A stretch of DNA of 64,000 nucleotides from Bacillus paralicheniformis (GTDB lineage: Bacteria > Bacillota > Bacilli > Bacillales > Bacillaceae), in contig NZ_LBMN02000023.1 of NCBI RefSeq assembly GCF_001042485.2, forward strand, positions 124,001-188,000, given 5' to 3'. The notes beneath the pieces were generated by a model. It worked only from the letters and a program-made list of their open reading frames with translations, did not search any database and was not told the origin of the DNA. How positions within the stretch are numbered: the first letter of the stretch is position 1; each line of letters starts with the position of its first letter. Made by a program: the position numbers and the translations under genes. Below, piece by piece: positions 1 to 9,186 of the stretch.

Positions 1-2
1 GC

Positions 3-2135
3 AAGGAAAATCTTGAATGGCGGCCTTTTCAGTTGGCGTTTATTTTGCTCAACTTAGAAGGGTTAGTAGATTTAAAATCAAAAGATCGTAAAATTGTAGA
101 CCTTCTTTGGTTCCCAACAGGTGGAGGAAAGACAGAGGCATACCTAGGCATTTGTGCTTTCCTATTGGGATATAGACGACTATTTGCTTCTACTAGCAGC
201 GCCTATGAGCGTGATGGCGGTGTGACGATTCTTCTAAGATACACTCTCCGCCTTTTAACTACTCAGCAACGTGATAGATTAATGCGTATGATAAGCGCAT
301 GTGAGTATACACGTCAAAAAACCAATGCCTTTGGACAGTCAGAGTTTTCGGTTGGCTTCTGGGTAGGGGCACAAGTGACGGTAAATAAGCTAGATGACCT
401 TACTGAGAACGAGTACTACCTTGACAGGGACAAGGTGCTGAAGGAATATGAAAAGATTGAAAAGCAAGTAATTGAATGCCCTTGCTGTGGGACAAAGGGC
501 TTAGAGTATAAGTTTTTGCCAAGTAGAGACACCAAGACAAAAAAGACCGGAATTAAAATCTTTTGCACAAATGAGTCATGCTTCTTTTCAAAAACACATA
601 TCCCAGTCTACTTGGTGGACGAAGAGATTTATCGTAAATTGCCTACTGTGGTTATATCTACAGTTGATAAGTTTGCGCGGCTACCTTGGGATGAAAAGAC
701 CGCAGCTTTATTCGGAAAAGTAAATAGGTTTTGTGAACGGTGTGGCTATATTGCTGAGGGGGAAAAGCATGAAAAATCTCATCGAAACCCTAAGGCTAGT
801 GTTCACGATGTTAAACCATTTTATCCACCAGAACTTATAATTCAGGATGAGTTACATCTCATAACTGGGCCACTAGGAACTGTGTACGGCGGGTACGAAA
901 CGGTTATTGAAGAGCTAAGTACAGCTCATGAGGGCGAAGATTATCTCAAGCCTAAGTACATTGCTGCGACTGCTACAATTAAGAATGCTGAGGTGCAAGT
1001 CGAAAAGGTGTTCGGAAGGAAACTCACACAGCAATTCCCGCCTCCTGGATTGAAGGTAGAGGATTCTTTTTTTGCGCGAGAAAGAAACTTAGATGAGTTT
1101 CCCTTCAGGCTTTATGCAGGTGTTTGTGTATCTGGTCACTCAATGAAGACAGTCCTATTACGGATATATGCGGTGCTACTTCAAACAACAGAGCACCTTT
1201 TGGAAGATGAAGAACTTTCAAAATATATTGATCCGTATAGAACCCTTGTTGGTTATTTCAACAGTATCAGGGAACTAGGTGGTGCAGTGCGTTTGTTAGA
1301 GGATGACATAAAAAAGAGAATTCAAACCCTGCAGAAGAAGTATAAGTACAGTAAGCAGAGATACATCAGCCGTAAGCCAGAACTCACCTCCCGTGTGCCA
1401 TCAAGTAGAATTCCTAAGGTATTGGAGCAGTTGGAAAAGGAGATAGGCAACGAGGAACTAGATGTGGTTTTGGCTACTAATATGATTTCTGTTGGGATGG
1501 ACGTTGACCGTTTAGGACTTATGGTAATTACAGGTCAACCAAAGCAAACTTCTGAGTATATACAATCATCTAGCCGTGTGGGTCGTAGTAAGCCAGGACT
1601 CGTAATTACTGTGTACAACCCTTACCGGCCTCGTGATATGTCACATTATCAGAATTTCAAGGGTTATCACCAGCGATTATACCATTTTGTAGAGGGAACT
1701 ACAGCAACTCCATATGCTTCTAGGGCTAGGGACCGCTTTTTGCACGCTATTGCAGTTGCTTTGCTGAGGTTGAGCTATCCAGAGTTGGCAAAGAACTTGG
1801 ATGCAAAGAATATAAAGGATATGGACTTGAACTATCTCAAGGATGTAGTTAAAAAGCGTGTATCCACTGTGGAATATCGAAATGTCTCGGATACTATGGA
1901 GCATTTGCAACATTTCCTAGACGAGTGGATCAGTCGGGCCGTATCGGAAGACAATTTGCAGTATTACTTCAATCCTAAGACAAGAAGCGCAAGAATAGGA
2001 AACCAAAGTCGTTTACTAGCACGTTTTTCTGAGGAGAAAAAACATGGCGGAAAGCCAACTCTCGATTCAATGAGGCAAGTAGAGGGTACATCTTCGTTGT
2101 ATATCTATGAAGGGTGGAATAGCAGTGAAGAATGA
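3..2135 (+). CDS. drmA: DrmA, DISARM helicase (5' end outside window)
   Basis: Large helicase of the DISARM anti-phage system. The frame is open to the window edge (it reads through K-E-N-L-E-W-R-P-F before the TTG at 33), so this is the C-terminal part; the family is about 1,300 residues long. Counting from that TTG, a Walker A motif PTGGGKTE lies near residues 28-35, a DELH box (IIQDELHLITG) near 270, and motifs V/VI (ATNMISVGMDVDRL, then SSSRVGRSKPG) near 480-520. Two Cys pairs (CPCCG, then CTNESC) near 150-180 look like a zinc ribbon. It overlaps the next gene, which argues for one operon with drmB, drmC and drmMII. Class 2 DISARM also has drmE, expected upstream of the window. Confidence 0.93.
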   Translation, partial: KENLEWRPFQLAFILLNLEGLVDLKSKDRKIVDLLWFPTGGGKTEAYLGICAFLLGYRRLFASTSSAYERDGGVTILLRYTLRLLTTQQRDRLMRMISACEYTRQKTNAFGQSEFSVGFWVGAQVTVNKLDDLTENEYYLDRDKVLKEYEKIEKQVIECPCCGTKGLEYKFLPSRDTKTKKTGIKIFCTNESCFFSKTHIPVYLVDEEIYRKLPTVVISTVDKFARLPWDEKTAALFGKVNRFCERCGYIAEGEKHEKSHRNPKASVHDVKPFYPPELIIQDELHLITGPLGTVYGGYETVIEELSTAHEGEDYLKPKYIAATATIKNAEVQVEKVFGRKLTQQFPPPGLKVEDSFFARERNLDEFPFRLYAGVCVSGHSMKTVLLRIYAVLLQTTEHLLEDEELSKYIDPYRTLVGYFNSIRELGGAVRLLEDDIKKRIQTLQKKYKYSKQRYISRKPELTSRVPSSRIPKVLEQLEKEIGNEELDVVLATNMISVGMDVDRLGLMVITGQPKQTSEYIQSSSRVGRSKPGLVITVYNPYRPRDMSHYQNFKGYHQRLYHFVEGTTATPYASRARDRFLHAIAVALLRLSYPELAKNLDAKNIKDMDLNYLKDVVKKRVSTVEYRNVSDTMEHLQHFLDEWISRAVSEDNLQYYFNPKTRSARIGNQSRLLARFSEEKKHGGKPTLDSMRQVEGTSSLYIYEGWNSSEE

Positions 2136-3876
2136 AGTAGGGGAAGTCCGACCAGGGCAATTAATTACAACATACGGTCCAGGAGCAATTATGGACTCTG
2201 TAAATGACTCACTTGTGATTTTGGACATAAAGTATTGGACTAATCATAATAATAAGAAGATATTTGATAAAAATTTGATGAAGTTCCTAAAAAAGGACTA
2301 TTTCAGGAAAATCCCATCTACGAAACACAAGGATTTGCCAGCAATTCCATTTCCAAACTACCATGTGTGTAGCAATGTAAAATGCTCACGTCTCTTTGAC
2401 CTTAGAGATAATTTTGTAATGAGCGACTATCTTAAAGGTGGTCCCAAGTGTCCTGATTGCTCACGAAAGTCGTATCCTGCCCGTTTCGTGGTCTCGTGTC
2501 AAGAGAATCATTTAGATGATTTTCCTTGGAGATGGTGGGCGCATGGTAAGCAGGATACGGAATGTAAAGGAAAACTGCGTTTATGGAGTACAGGTAATAC
2601 ATCTAGTTTGGATTCTCTGTATGTAGAGTGTGAATGTAAAAAGAAGAAGAGCCTTCGAGGTGCGATGCAAGATAGTTCCTTTGAGAACTACAAGTGTACA
2701 GGTAATCATCCCCATAAATTAAATGAGAAGTCAAATTGTAACGAACCTGTAATTCCTTTGCAGCGGGGAGCTTCAAATGTTTACTTTCCAGCTTTAAGAA
2801 GTGCTATTGTTATTCCTAGCAACGCCAGTGAGGATAACAATCTTGATGATTTTTTTACTTCAGTTAAGGAAGTTATCAATACTTATGCTGACCTTATAGG
2901 TGAAAACTGGCATTATAAATTCTACAGTGATCGTTTAACCGGTCACAGTGAGTTCTCAGATGCTGAGGATTTCATCGCGAAGTGGACTTCATATCTTAAT
3001 AGTAACGATTCAGAAGAAGAAATTGAGTATAATCAGATTAAGGAAGCTGAGTATAGGGCTTTTACTGCGTTTGATAGGAAGGTAAAGATGGGAGACTTCG
3101 AGGCGGAAGTTGAAACAGTTCCAGATGATTTTCAACCTTACTTCAATAGAATTGTAAAGGCTCACAGATTAAAGGAAATTCTTGTGCTTCTAGGGTTTAT
3201 GAGGAATGACAGTCCTGAACCGGATGTCAATGAACCGAAGAAGATTGTATGGTTAGAGTCAGATGGGTATGAAAACTGGTTACCAGCAATTGAAGTGCAC
3301 GGAGAAGGGATTTTTATTGAATTTAACCATACGACTATAAGCAAGTGGCTCGAAGAAAACAGTGAGCTTCCTAAGCGATCAGAGAAGTTTTCATCCTTGT
3401 ACGCAAGTTGGATAGAGAGTAAAGGATGGGAAGTACGTGATGAAAAAGATATTGTGTACGTTATGCTGCATACATTTGCACACCTATTGATTAAACAGTT
3501 ATCTTTGCAATCGGGGTACTCGTCAGTGGCGATTAAAGAAAGAATATATTGTGGAAAGAACATGGCTGGTGTTCTCTTGTACACTGGAAGTACTGATCAA
3601 GAAGGTTCCTTAGGTGGTCTTGTCGAAATGGGTAGTATAGATAAACTTCGGCCACTAATTGTAGATGCACTTGAAGAGGCCATATTCTGTTCTAATGACC
3701 CATCTTGTGCGAGCTTAGAGCCGAGTGAGGATAACCAGTTAAACGGCTGTGCCTGCTTTGCTTGTTCCATGGTTGCTGAAACTTCTTGCGAAACAGGAAA
3801 CCGATTATTAGACCGTTCACTGTTGGTAAAAACAATAGACAGCAAGTACTCACCATTCTTTAAGGGGTTATTGTAG
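2125..3876 (+). CDS. drmB: DrmB, DUF1998 protein of DISARM
   Basis: Second core DISARM protein, thought to act with the DrmA helicase. The N-terminus GEVRPGQLITTYGPGAIMD is typical of DrmB. The C-terminal DUF1998 region runs from YVMLHTFAHLLIKQLS through SLGGLVEMGS to a Cys-rich end (NGCACFACSM), and there are further Cys pairs near residues 80-115 (CSNVKC, CPDC), so zinc binding is likely. I chose the GTG at 2125, about 583 residues, because AAGGGTGGA lies 6 nt upstream; an ATG at 2107 in the same frame has no Shine-Dalgarno. The start lies inside the end of drmA, so the two are translationally coupled. Confidence 0.92.
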   Translation: MKNEVGEVRPGQLITTYGPGAIMDSVNDSLVILDIKYWTNHNNKKIFDKNLMKFLKKDYFRKIPSTKHKDLPAIPFPNYHVCSNVKCSRLFDLRDNFVMSDYLKGGPKCPDCSRKSYPARFVVSCQENHLDDFPWRWWAHGKQDTECKGKLRLWSTGNTSSLDSLYVECECKKKKSLRGAMQDSSFENYKCTGNHPHKLNEKSNCNEPVIPLQRGASNVYFPALRSAIVIPSNASEDNNLDDFFTSVKEVINTYADLIGENWHYKFYSDRLTGHSEFSDAEDFIAKWTSYLNSNDSEEEIEYNQIKEAEYRAFTAFDRKVKMGDFEAEVETVPDDFQPYFNRIVKAHRLKEILVLLGFMRNDSPEPDVNEPKKIVWLESDGYENWLPAIEVHGEGIFIEFNHTTISKWLEENSELPKRSEKFSSLYASWIESKGWEVRDEKDIVYVMLHTFAHLLIKQLSLQSGYSSVAIKERIYCGKNMAGVLLYTGSTDQEGSLGGLVEMGSIDKLRPLIVDALEEAIFCSNDPSCASLEPSEDNQLNGCACFACSMVAETSCETGNRLLDRSLLVKTIDSKYSPFFKGLL

Positions 3877-4599
3877 ATGAGGAATGTGACTCGTTCGCAT
3901 ATGGTACTTCACCAAATTCAAAGCGTACTAAAAAAGTATGAGGAAGTTAGTGCACAAGAATTATATGAGTCCTTAGATAAAGGGACTGTACAAAGAGAAT
4001 TTGGAGTACGATCAGTCGATTTATCACGCTTGAGTGTTTCCGAAGAGCAGTTTTCAGAACTGCTCTTGCTTTTTAAGCTCTACAGTGACCAGCAACAACA
4101 GAGTAGCATAGAGTTTGTTGCAACAGTTCCAAGTGAAGTAGACGTTAGGCTTAGAAAAACTATTGCTGTCATTAGAGAAATGATTCACGGTGCACAAAAT
4201 ACTATCCTTGTTACAGGATATGCAGTGTCAGAGTATGTAGATGAAATTATGGAAAGGGTTTTAGAAAAGGCACTTGCTGGAGTTAATGTTGATATTTTTC
4301 TTGACCGGAATCCCCAGACTGATCGCTATATAGAAAACATAAGAGGGAGAAATCTTCCGAGTAACTTTAATGTGTATGTATATAAAGGTTCTCAAGGATA
4401 TTCATCTCTGCATGCAAAAGTAATTATGGTTGACGAAGAAAAAGCCTTTGTCTCATCCGCAAATCTTTCCTATAATGGGATAGTAAATAATATAGAGATA
4501 GGTACATTGGTTGGCGGAGAAAAAATTTTGGTAATAAAAAATGTTCTCCTAGAATTGGTTAAGAATAATTATTTCGAAAAAATTATATGGTATGCATAG
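3877..4599 (+). CDS. drmC: DrmC, phospholipase D-like protein of DISARM
   Basis: PLD-superfamily protein of 240 residues, the third core DISARM component. Only one HKD motif is visible, LHAKVIMVDEEKAFVSSANLS near residues 178-198, with a strand typical of the fold before it (VNVDIFLDRNPQT). PLD proteins with one motif usually dimerise to build the active site. The N-terminal 80 residues are helical with no recognised domain. Its ATG directly follows the drmB stop codon, with AAGGGG 9 nt upstream inside drmB. DrmC was reported to be dispensable for phage protection in the cloned B. paralicheniformis system. Confidence 0.9.
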   Translation: MRNVTRSHMVLHQIQSVLKKYEEVSAQELYESLDKGTVQREFGVRSVDLSRLSVSEEQFSELLLLFKLYSDQQQQSSIEFVATVPSEVDVRLRKTIAVIREMIHGAQNTILVTGYAVSEYVDEIMERVLEKALAGVNVDIFLDRNPQTDRYIENIRGRNLPSNFNVYVYKGSQGYSSLHAKVIMVDEEKAFVSSANLSYNGIVNNIEIGTLVGGEKILVIKNVLLELVKNNYFEKIIWYA

Positions 4600-4610
4600 G
4601 GAGATTGAAA

Positions 4611-5948
4611 ATGATTGTAATTGATTTATTTTCTGGAGCGGGAGGGCTGAGTGAGGGATTTCATAAGCACGATTTTAAAATTGCGGCGCATGTTGAAAAA
4701 GAATACTGGGCGTGTGAAACAATTAAAACGCGTTTGTTTTACCATTTTCTAAAGGCACAGAACGATTTAGAATTGTATCACGAATACTTAAGGGTGTCAG
4801 ACAATTACCGCAATATTGAACAATCGAGAGCTTTTGTCTTTCAACGTTATCCTGAGTTAAGAGAGAAGCTTGAGATGGAAGTACTAAATCGGAAGTTTGG
4901 CAATCCCCATAATGACCCAACAGCGACTTCTTCAACACAGATGATACAACTTATTCAGAATTCGTTACAGTATAGCCGTGCTACAAGTGTAGATTTAATT
5001 ATTGGTGGACCGCCATGTCAAGCATACTCTTTGGTTGGGCGAAGCAGGATGAAAGATAGTGTAGGTAAGGATTCAAGAAACTATCTATTCCAGTATTATA
5101 AAAGAATTGTCGATGAGTTTAAACCCAAAGCGTTTGTGTTTGAAAATGTTCCGGGGATACTTACTGCTAAGCAGGGGAAGGTGTACCAAGAGATTAAAGA
5201 GTCGTTTGATCAAATTGGTTACACAGTGTTATCAGGAACAAGCCAAGAAGACAGGAGTAATGTAATCGATTTTGCTGATTTTGGTGTACCTCAAAGAAGA
5301 AAAAGGGTTATCTTGTTTGGCTTTCAAAAGAAATTAAATTATGAGTACCCTAACTTTGAAAGACATAAATTATCTTGGAATAGTCCTTTAACCACCCGAG
5401 ATGTTATTTCAGACCTACCAGTCTTGAAGCCAAAACAAGGTCATGATCTTCGACTTTTCGAGTATGATACGACACAGGGTGTTGATCAATTGTCGCCTTA
5501 TGAACTGATGATGAGAGAGGACAGTATTGGATTTACTAATCACTTTGCAAGACCTATTAAAGAGCGTGATGCAGAAATATATCAAATTGCTATAGAACAT
5601 GCCACCCAAGGAAGACAAATCAAGTACAATGAGTTGCCCGAGAGATTGAAGACACATAAGAATGAAAAGGCATTTCTAGACCGATTTAAGGTACATTGGT
5701 GGGATATTATTCCACACACTGTAGTTGCTCATATATCAAAAGATGGTCATTATAACATTCACCCTGACATTGAACAGTGCAGGTCTCTAACGGTAAGAGA
5801 AGCTGCCCGGATACAGGGTTTCCCTGATAACTATAAGTTTGAAGGTCCGCGTACCGCTCAATATACACAGGTCGGAAATGCTGTGCCGCCTCTCATGTCT
5901 GGAATAATTGCGAGAGCAGTGAAAGATGTTATTAATGGTCACCATTAA
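4611..5948 (+). CDS. drmMII: DrmMII, DNA 5-cytosine methyltransferase of DISARM
   Basis: C5 cytosine methylase that marks host DNA as self. Motifs in order: I DLFSGAGGLSEGF, IV with the catalytic Cys GGPPCQAYSLVG, VI FENVPGI, VIII QRRKRVILFG, X QVGNAVPPLM. The stretch between motifs I and IV is long (about 110 residues). I start at ATG 4611, right at motif I (MIVIDLFSG), because AGGGAGA lies 6 nt upstream; the ATG at 4587 in the same frame has no such site. It follows drmC within 12 nt and ends the operon; a terminator follows at 6073. In DISARM of B. paralicheniformis 9945a the methylase was reported to modify CCWGG; that this copy does the same is inference. Confidence 0.94.
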   Translation: MIVIDLFSGAGGLSEGFHKHDFKIAAHVEKEYWACETIKTRLFYHFLKAQNDLELYHEYLRVSDNYRNIEQSRAFVFQRYPELREKLEMEVLNRKFGNPHNDPTATSSTQMIQLIQNSLQYSRATSVDLIIGGPPCQAYSLVGRSRMKDSVGKDSRNYLFQYYKRIVDEFKPKAFVFENVPGILTAKQGKVYQEIKESFDQIGYTVLSGTSQEDRSNVIDFADFGVPQRRKRVILFGFQKKLNYEYPNFERHKLSWNSPLTTRDVISDLPVLKPKQGHDLRLFEYDTTQGVDQLSPYELMMREDSIGFTNHFARPIKERDAEIYQIAIEHATQGRQIKYNELPERLKTHKNEKAFLDRFKVHWWDIIPHTVVAHISKDGHYNIHPDIEQCRSLTVREAARIQGFPDNYKFEGPRTAQYTQVGNAVPPLMSGIIARAVKDVINGHH

Positions 5949-6666
<718 letters not shown>

Positions 6667-6695
6667 AAAACCGCATTCATGAAAAGGTGATGGCG

Positions 6696-7544
6696 ATGTT
6701 TAAAATAAAAAAGGTTTTAAACTCGAGTGTGGTACTGGCTGAAGATCAGAACCGACAGGAGCTGGTTTTATGCGGCAGAGGCATCGGTTACGGACGAAAA
6801 CCTGGGCATATGATTGAAGAAAAACAAGCTGATCAAGTGTTTATGCCAGTAGACAATATGAAGGCAAAAGAATTTCTTCAACTGTTGGATTCAATACCGC
6901 AAGAATTTATTGAATTGACACAGCAAATTGTTCATTATGCAGAAGAAAAATTAAAAACAAAGCTAAATTCCGGCGTTTACTTCACATTAATGGATCACTT
7001 AAATTTTGCAGTAGAGCGTTATAAAAAGAACATCAATATTACGAATCGCGTCTACTGGGAAATTAAAAACTACTATACGGAAGAGTTTGAGGCAGGGAAT
7101 TATGCGCTGCAGCTCATCAATGAAACACTGGGGATCCAATTGCCGAAAGAGGAAGCGGCAAATATTGCGTTCCACTTAATTAATGCATTAGGTGAAGAAA
7201 CAGAATCTAAAAATGGAATGAAGTATGCAAAAATGATCGGGAGCATTGTCAATCTTGTCCGTTACACATTAAACATGAAATTAGATCAAGAAAATATTCA
7301 TTACAGCCGATTTATCACACATGTTAAATTTTTCGTTGAAAGATTTTACGCTGATAAATTGTTGGCAGATCAGGAGAATGAATTGTTTGAGCAAATTGCT
7401 AATTTATATCCGCAAGCAATGGATGTAGCTTTCAAAATCAAAGATTATATCAAACAGGTACACGGAATCGTCATTCCGAACGATGAACTAACATACTTGG
7501 GAGTCCATATTCATCGCTTGATTTCTTATCAGCAATTAAAATAA
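6696..7544 (+). CDS. BglG/LicT-family PRD antiterminator
   Basis: RNA-binding antiterminator of the BglG/LicT/SacT family, about 282 residues. The N-terminal CAT domain (FKIKKVLNSSVVLAED, LCGRGIGYGRKPG) covers roughly residues 1-55. Two PTS regulation domains follow, each with conserved His: PRD1 with LMDHLNFAVER and PRD2 with HVKFFVERF, ending in YLGVHIHRL. I chose ATG 6696, with AAAGGTGA 5 nt upstream, over the GTG at 6687. Such proteins bind a leader-RNA hairpin when the PTS substrate is present. The hydrolase next to it is broken and no leader target is visible, so this copy may have lost its local operon. It might serve another bgl locus in trans. Confidence 0.85.
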   Translation: MFKIKKVLNSSVVLAEDQNRQELVLCGRGIGYGRKPGHMIEEKQADQVFMPVDNMKAKEFLQLLDSIPQEFIELTQQIVHYAEEKLKTKLNSGVYFTLMDHLNFAVERYKKNINITNRVYWEIKNYYTEEFEAGNYALQLINETLGIQLPKEEAANIAFHLINALGEETESKNGMKYAKMIGSIVNLVRYTLNMKLDQENIHYSRFITHVKFFVERFYADKLLADQENELFEQIANLYPQAMDVAFKIKDYIKQVHGIVIPNDELTYLGVHIHRLISYQQLK

Positions 7545-7549
7545 ATGAA

Positions 7550-7594
7550 GAACCACTTGCCTTTGTGGAAGGCGAGTGGTTTCTTGTTTTTGAA
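7550..7594 (+). terminator. Terminator after the antiterminator gene
   Basis: Long imperfect stem AACCACT-GCCTT / AAGGC-AGTGGTT, followed by a T-rich tail. Confidence 0.7.
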
Positions 7595-7620
7595 AAAGAA
7601 GGAGCATTTCTGTTTATAGG

Positions 7621-7656
7621 CCAGATGAGTTGATTGATCTATACCAACAGTTAAAA
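7621..7656 (+). repeat. Remnant copy of a DUF5655 gene segment
   Basis: This 36-bp stretch matches 13612-13647 at 33 of 36 bases and encodes the same peptide core (PDE-x-IDLYQQLK) found in the DUF5655 gene there. The frame soon ends in a stop and has no start, so it is a gene fragment. It sits alone between a terminator and the rapK promoter region. Confidence 0.75.
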
Positions 7657-7792
7657 TTGACAACAAAAGGCTTTTTCAATTGTTGACAAAAACATAACAC
7701 TAATTGACAAAAGGTCATTACAAAAATTTACACATGTGATAAGATCATTTTACAGATAGAGAACAATCCTAAAGAGAAAGAGGGGGTTCGGC

Positions 7793-8905
7793 ATGAGCAA
7801 GGTCGCTTCAGAAGTGGTTGCGGGGGTGTTGAACGAATTCCATTTGGCAATTAAAAAGCATGATATTGAGCAGGCAAAGCATCTTTTTGAAGAGGCAAAG
7901 TCGATGTTTTCCGGGATGGAAGAGGATCAGAATGTGCTGGCTTATTTTTCGCTTCTTGAGGAGCGGTATCGGATGATGCTTTATGATGCGAGGGGAGAGC
8001 GGCTGCCGCGGGAGTCTTACTTTAATGATTCGCAAATCGAGTGCATCGAGCAGACGGATCATATGATCGATTACTATTTCTACTTTTTTGAGGCGATGCA
8101 TGAAGCGTACAACAAGAATGTTGAGCGGGCGATCAGCCTGTACAAGGTTGCCGAGAAAAAACTGGCGAAGGTGCCCGATCAGATCGAAGCGGCCGAGTTT
8201 TATTTTAAAGTGTCCTGGCTGTATATGTCTCTTCGGCAAAATGCGGTTTCTCTCAATTATGCGAGAGACGCGATGAATATTTACAAAATGCATGACGGGT
8301 ACGAAAAAAAGCTGGCGATATCCCAGGTTGTGATGGGGACAAATTACATGCAGATGCAGCGCTTTAAAGATGCGGAGAAGTATTTCGAAGAATCGATTGA
8401 AATTTCCAAAAAGATCGACGATTCGTTTTTAGAGGCGATGCTTCATCACAATATCAGCATTCTGTATTCCAATTCCGGCCGGTCTCAGGAATGCATTCTC
8501 GCCGTCCAGCATGCGTTGAGCAATGCCGAATGGTGCGAGTCAAGCTACTATATCAACTCGCTTTACATGCTGATCAGAGAGTTTTTCAAAATCGGCGAAA
8601 CAGAAGCGGCCCTGTTCTATTATAAAAAAGGACAGGAGGAATTAGAGAAAAACGGGAATAAGCATTATGAAAAGAAAATAAATATTATGTATGAGCTTTA
8701 TTGCCATGAAAACGTTAAAAGCATCAAAGACGACATCGATTCCTTGGACGAGATGAATGATTTAGACGGTGTCTGTGACCTTTCATTGCTCATCTCAAGC
8801 TATTTTGAGAAAAAAGGAGATTTCAAGGAAGCGCTGGAATTTGTTAAAATATTCATGAAAGCCGAAAACAAAATGAGATCATTAGGGAGTGAGGTATTGT
8901 CATGA
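7793..8905 (+). CDS. rapK: Rap-family TPR phosphatase, RapK-like
   Basis: Response regulator aspartate phosphatase or anti-activator of 370 residues, the usual Rap length. The N-terminal three-helix bundle (about 1-70) is followed by TPR repeats, e.g. AEFYFKVSWLYMSLRQNAVSLNYARDA and the paired helices around ISQVVMGTNYMQMQRF. Rap proteins dephosphorylate Spo0F or block ComA and are switched off by an imported Phr peptide. The stop codon overlaps the start of a phr gene whose peptide resembles PhrK, which is why I call it RapK-like. ATG 7793 has GAGGGGG upstream. The leader has TTGACA-like -35 elements around 7705 but no clear ComA box. Confidence 0.88.
   Translation: MSKVASEVVAGVLNEFHLAIKKHDIEQAKHLFEEAKSMFSGMEEDQNVLAYFSLLEERYRMMLYDARGERLPRESYFNDSQIECIEQTDHMIDYYFYFFEAMHEAYNKNVERAISLYKVAEKKLAKVPDQIEAAEFYFKVSWLYMSLRQNAVSLNYARDAMNIYKMHDGYEKKLAISQVVMGTNYMQMQRFKDAEKYFEESIEISKKIDDSFLEAMLHHNISILYSNSGRSQECILAVQHALSNAEWCESSYYINSLYMLIREFFKIGETEAALFYYKKGQEELEKNGNKHYEKKINIMYELYCHENVKSIKDDIDSLDEMNDLDGVCDLSLLISSYFEKKGDFKEALEFVKIFMKAENKMRSLGSEVLS
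8813..8842 (+). promoter_or_regulatory. Candidate SigH promoter for phrK inside rapK
   Basis: AAAGGAGAT (-35), 12 nt, CTGGAATTT (-10), close to the SigH consensus RNAGGAWWW-N11-12-RNNGAATWW. It lies 60 bp before phrK. Many phr genes have such a second promoter inside the rap gene. Confidence 0.55.
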
Positions 8906-9024
8906 AAAAATTGATTCTTTGCTTATCGTTAACTGCTATGGTCTTAGGCGGAGCTGCTTTATCCCAAAGCCACAATCAGGCGTCAGGCGGCGTTCAAACA
9001 GCTGAGCTGCCGGTTGGAGGTTAA
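8902..9024 (+). CDS. phrK: Phr signalling peptide precursor, PhrK-like
   Basis: A 40-residue precursor starting at an ATG that overlaps the rapK stop (ATGA). It has a Sec-type signal peptide (MKKLILCLSLTAMVLGGAAL) and a short polar tail ending in T-A-E-L-P-V-G-G. Phr precursors are exported, trimmed to a pentapeptide, re-imported by Opp, and inhibit their Rap partner. The end E-L-P-V-G(G) differs by one residue from the PhrK signal E-R-P-V-G as I recall it, so the likely signal is ELPVG, or a nearby form. The replacement of Arg by Leu removes a positive charge common in Phr peptides and might change pairing specificity. A terminator follows. Confidence 0.82.
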   Translation: MKKLILCLSLTAMVLGGAALSQSHNQASGGVQTAELPVGG

Positions 9025-9032
9025 TATTTGCT

Positions 9033-9058
9033 GAAGTCCTTTTACAGGCTTCTTTTTT
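9033..9058 (+). terminator. Terminator of rapK-phrK
   Basis: Stem GAAG-CC / GG-CTTC with one bulged base, then six T. Confidence 0.6.
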
Positions 9059-9135
9059 AAAGCCATGAAATGGGGTGCGATTACAGTGAATCTACAAGAG
9101 CATGAAATATAAAAACCTTCCAAATTCGCGAGAGG

Positions 9136-9179
9136 CCCTCCAATCGTTTAAAACATATTTAAACATTAAAATTGGAGGG
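9136..9179 (+). promoter_or_regulatory. Hairpin burying the Shine-Dalgarno of the methyltransferase
   Basis: An outer 9-bp stem (CCCTCCAAT 9136-9144 with ATTGGAGGG 9171-9179) and an inner 7-bp stem (GTTTAAA 9146-9152 with TTTAAAC 9158-9164) form one stacked hairpin. The outer 3' arm is the Shine-Dalgarno of the gene at 9187, so folding would hide it. Confidence 0.6.
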
Positions 9180-9186
9180 GGATACT

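Noticed and set aside
1677-1913. Minus-strand open frame inside drmA
   Set aside because: It is a shadow of the helicase frame, with no ribosome site and no recognisable protein.
7690-7760. ComA box or SigA promoter for rapK
   Set aside because: TTGACA-like elements are present but no good -10 at proper spacing and no TTGCGG-N4-CCGCAA dyad, so I did not list a site.
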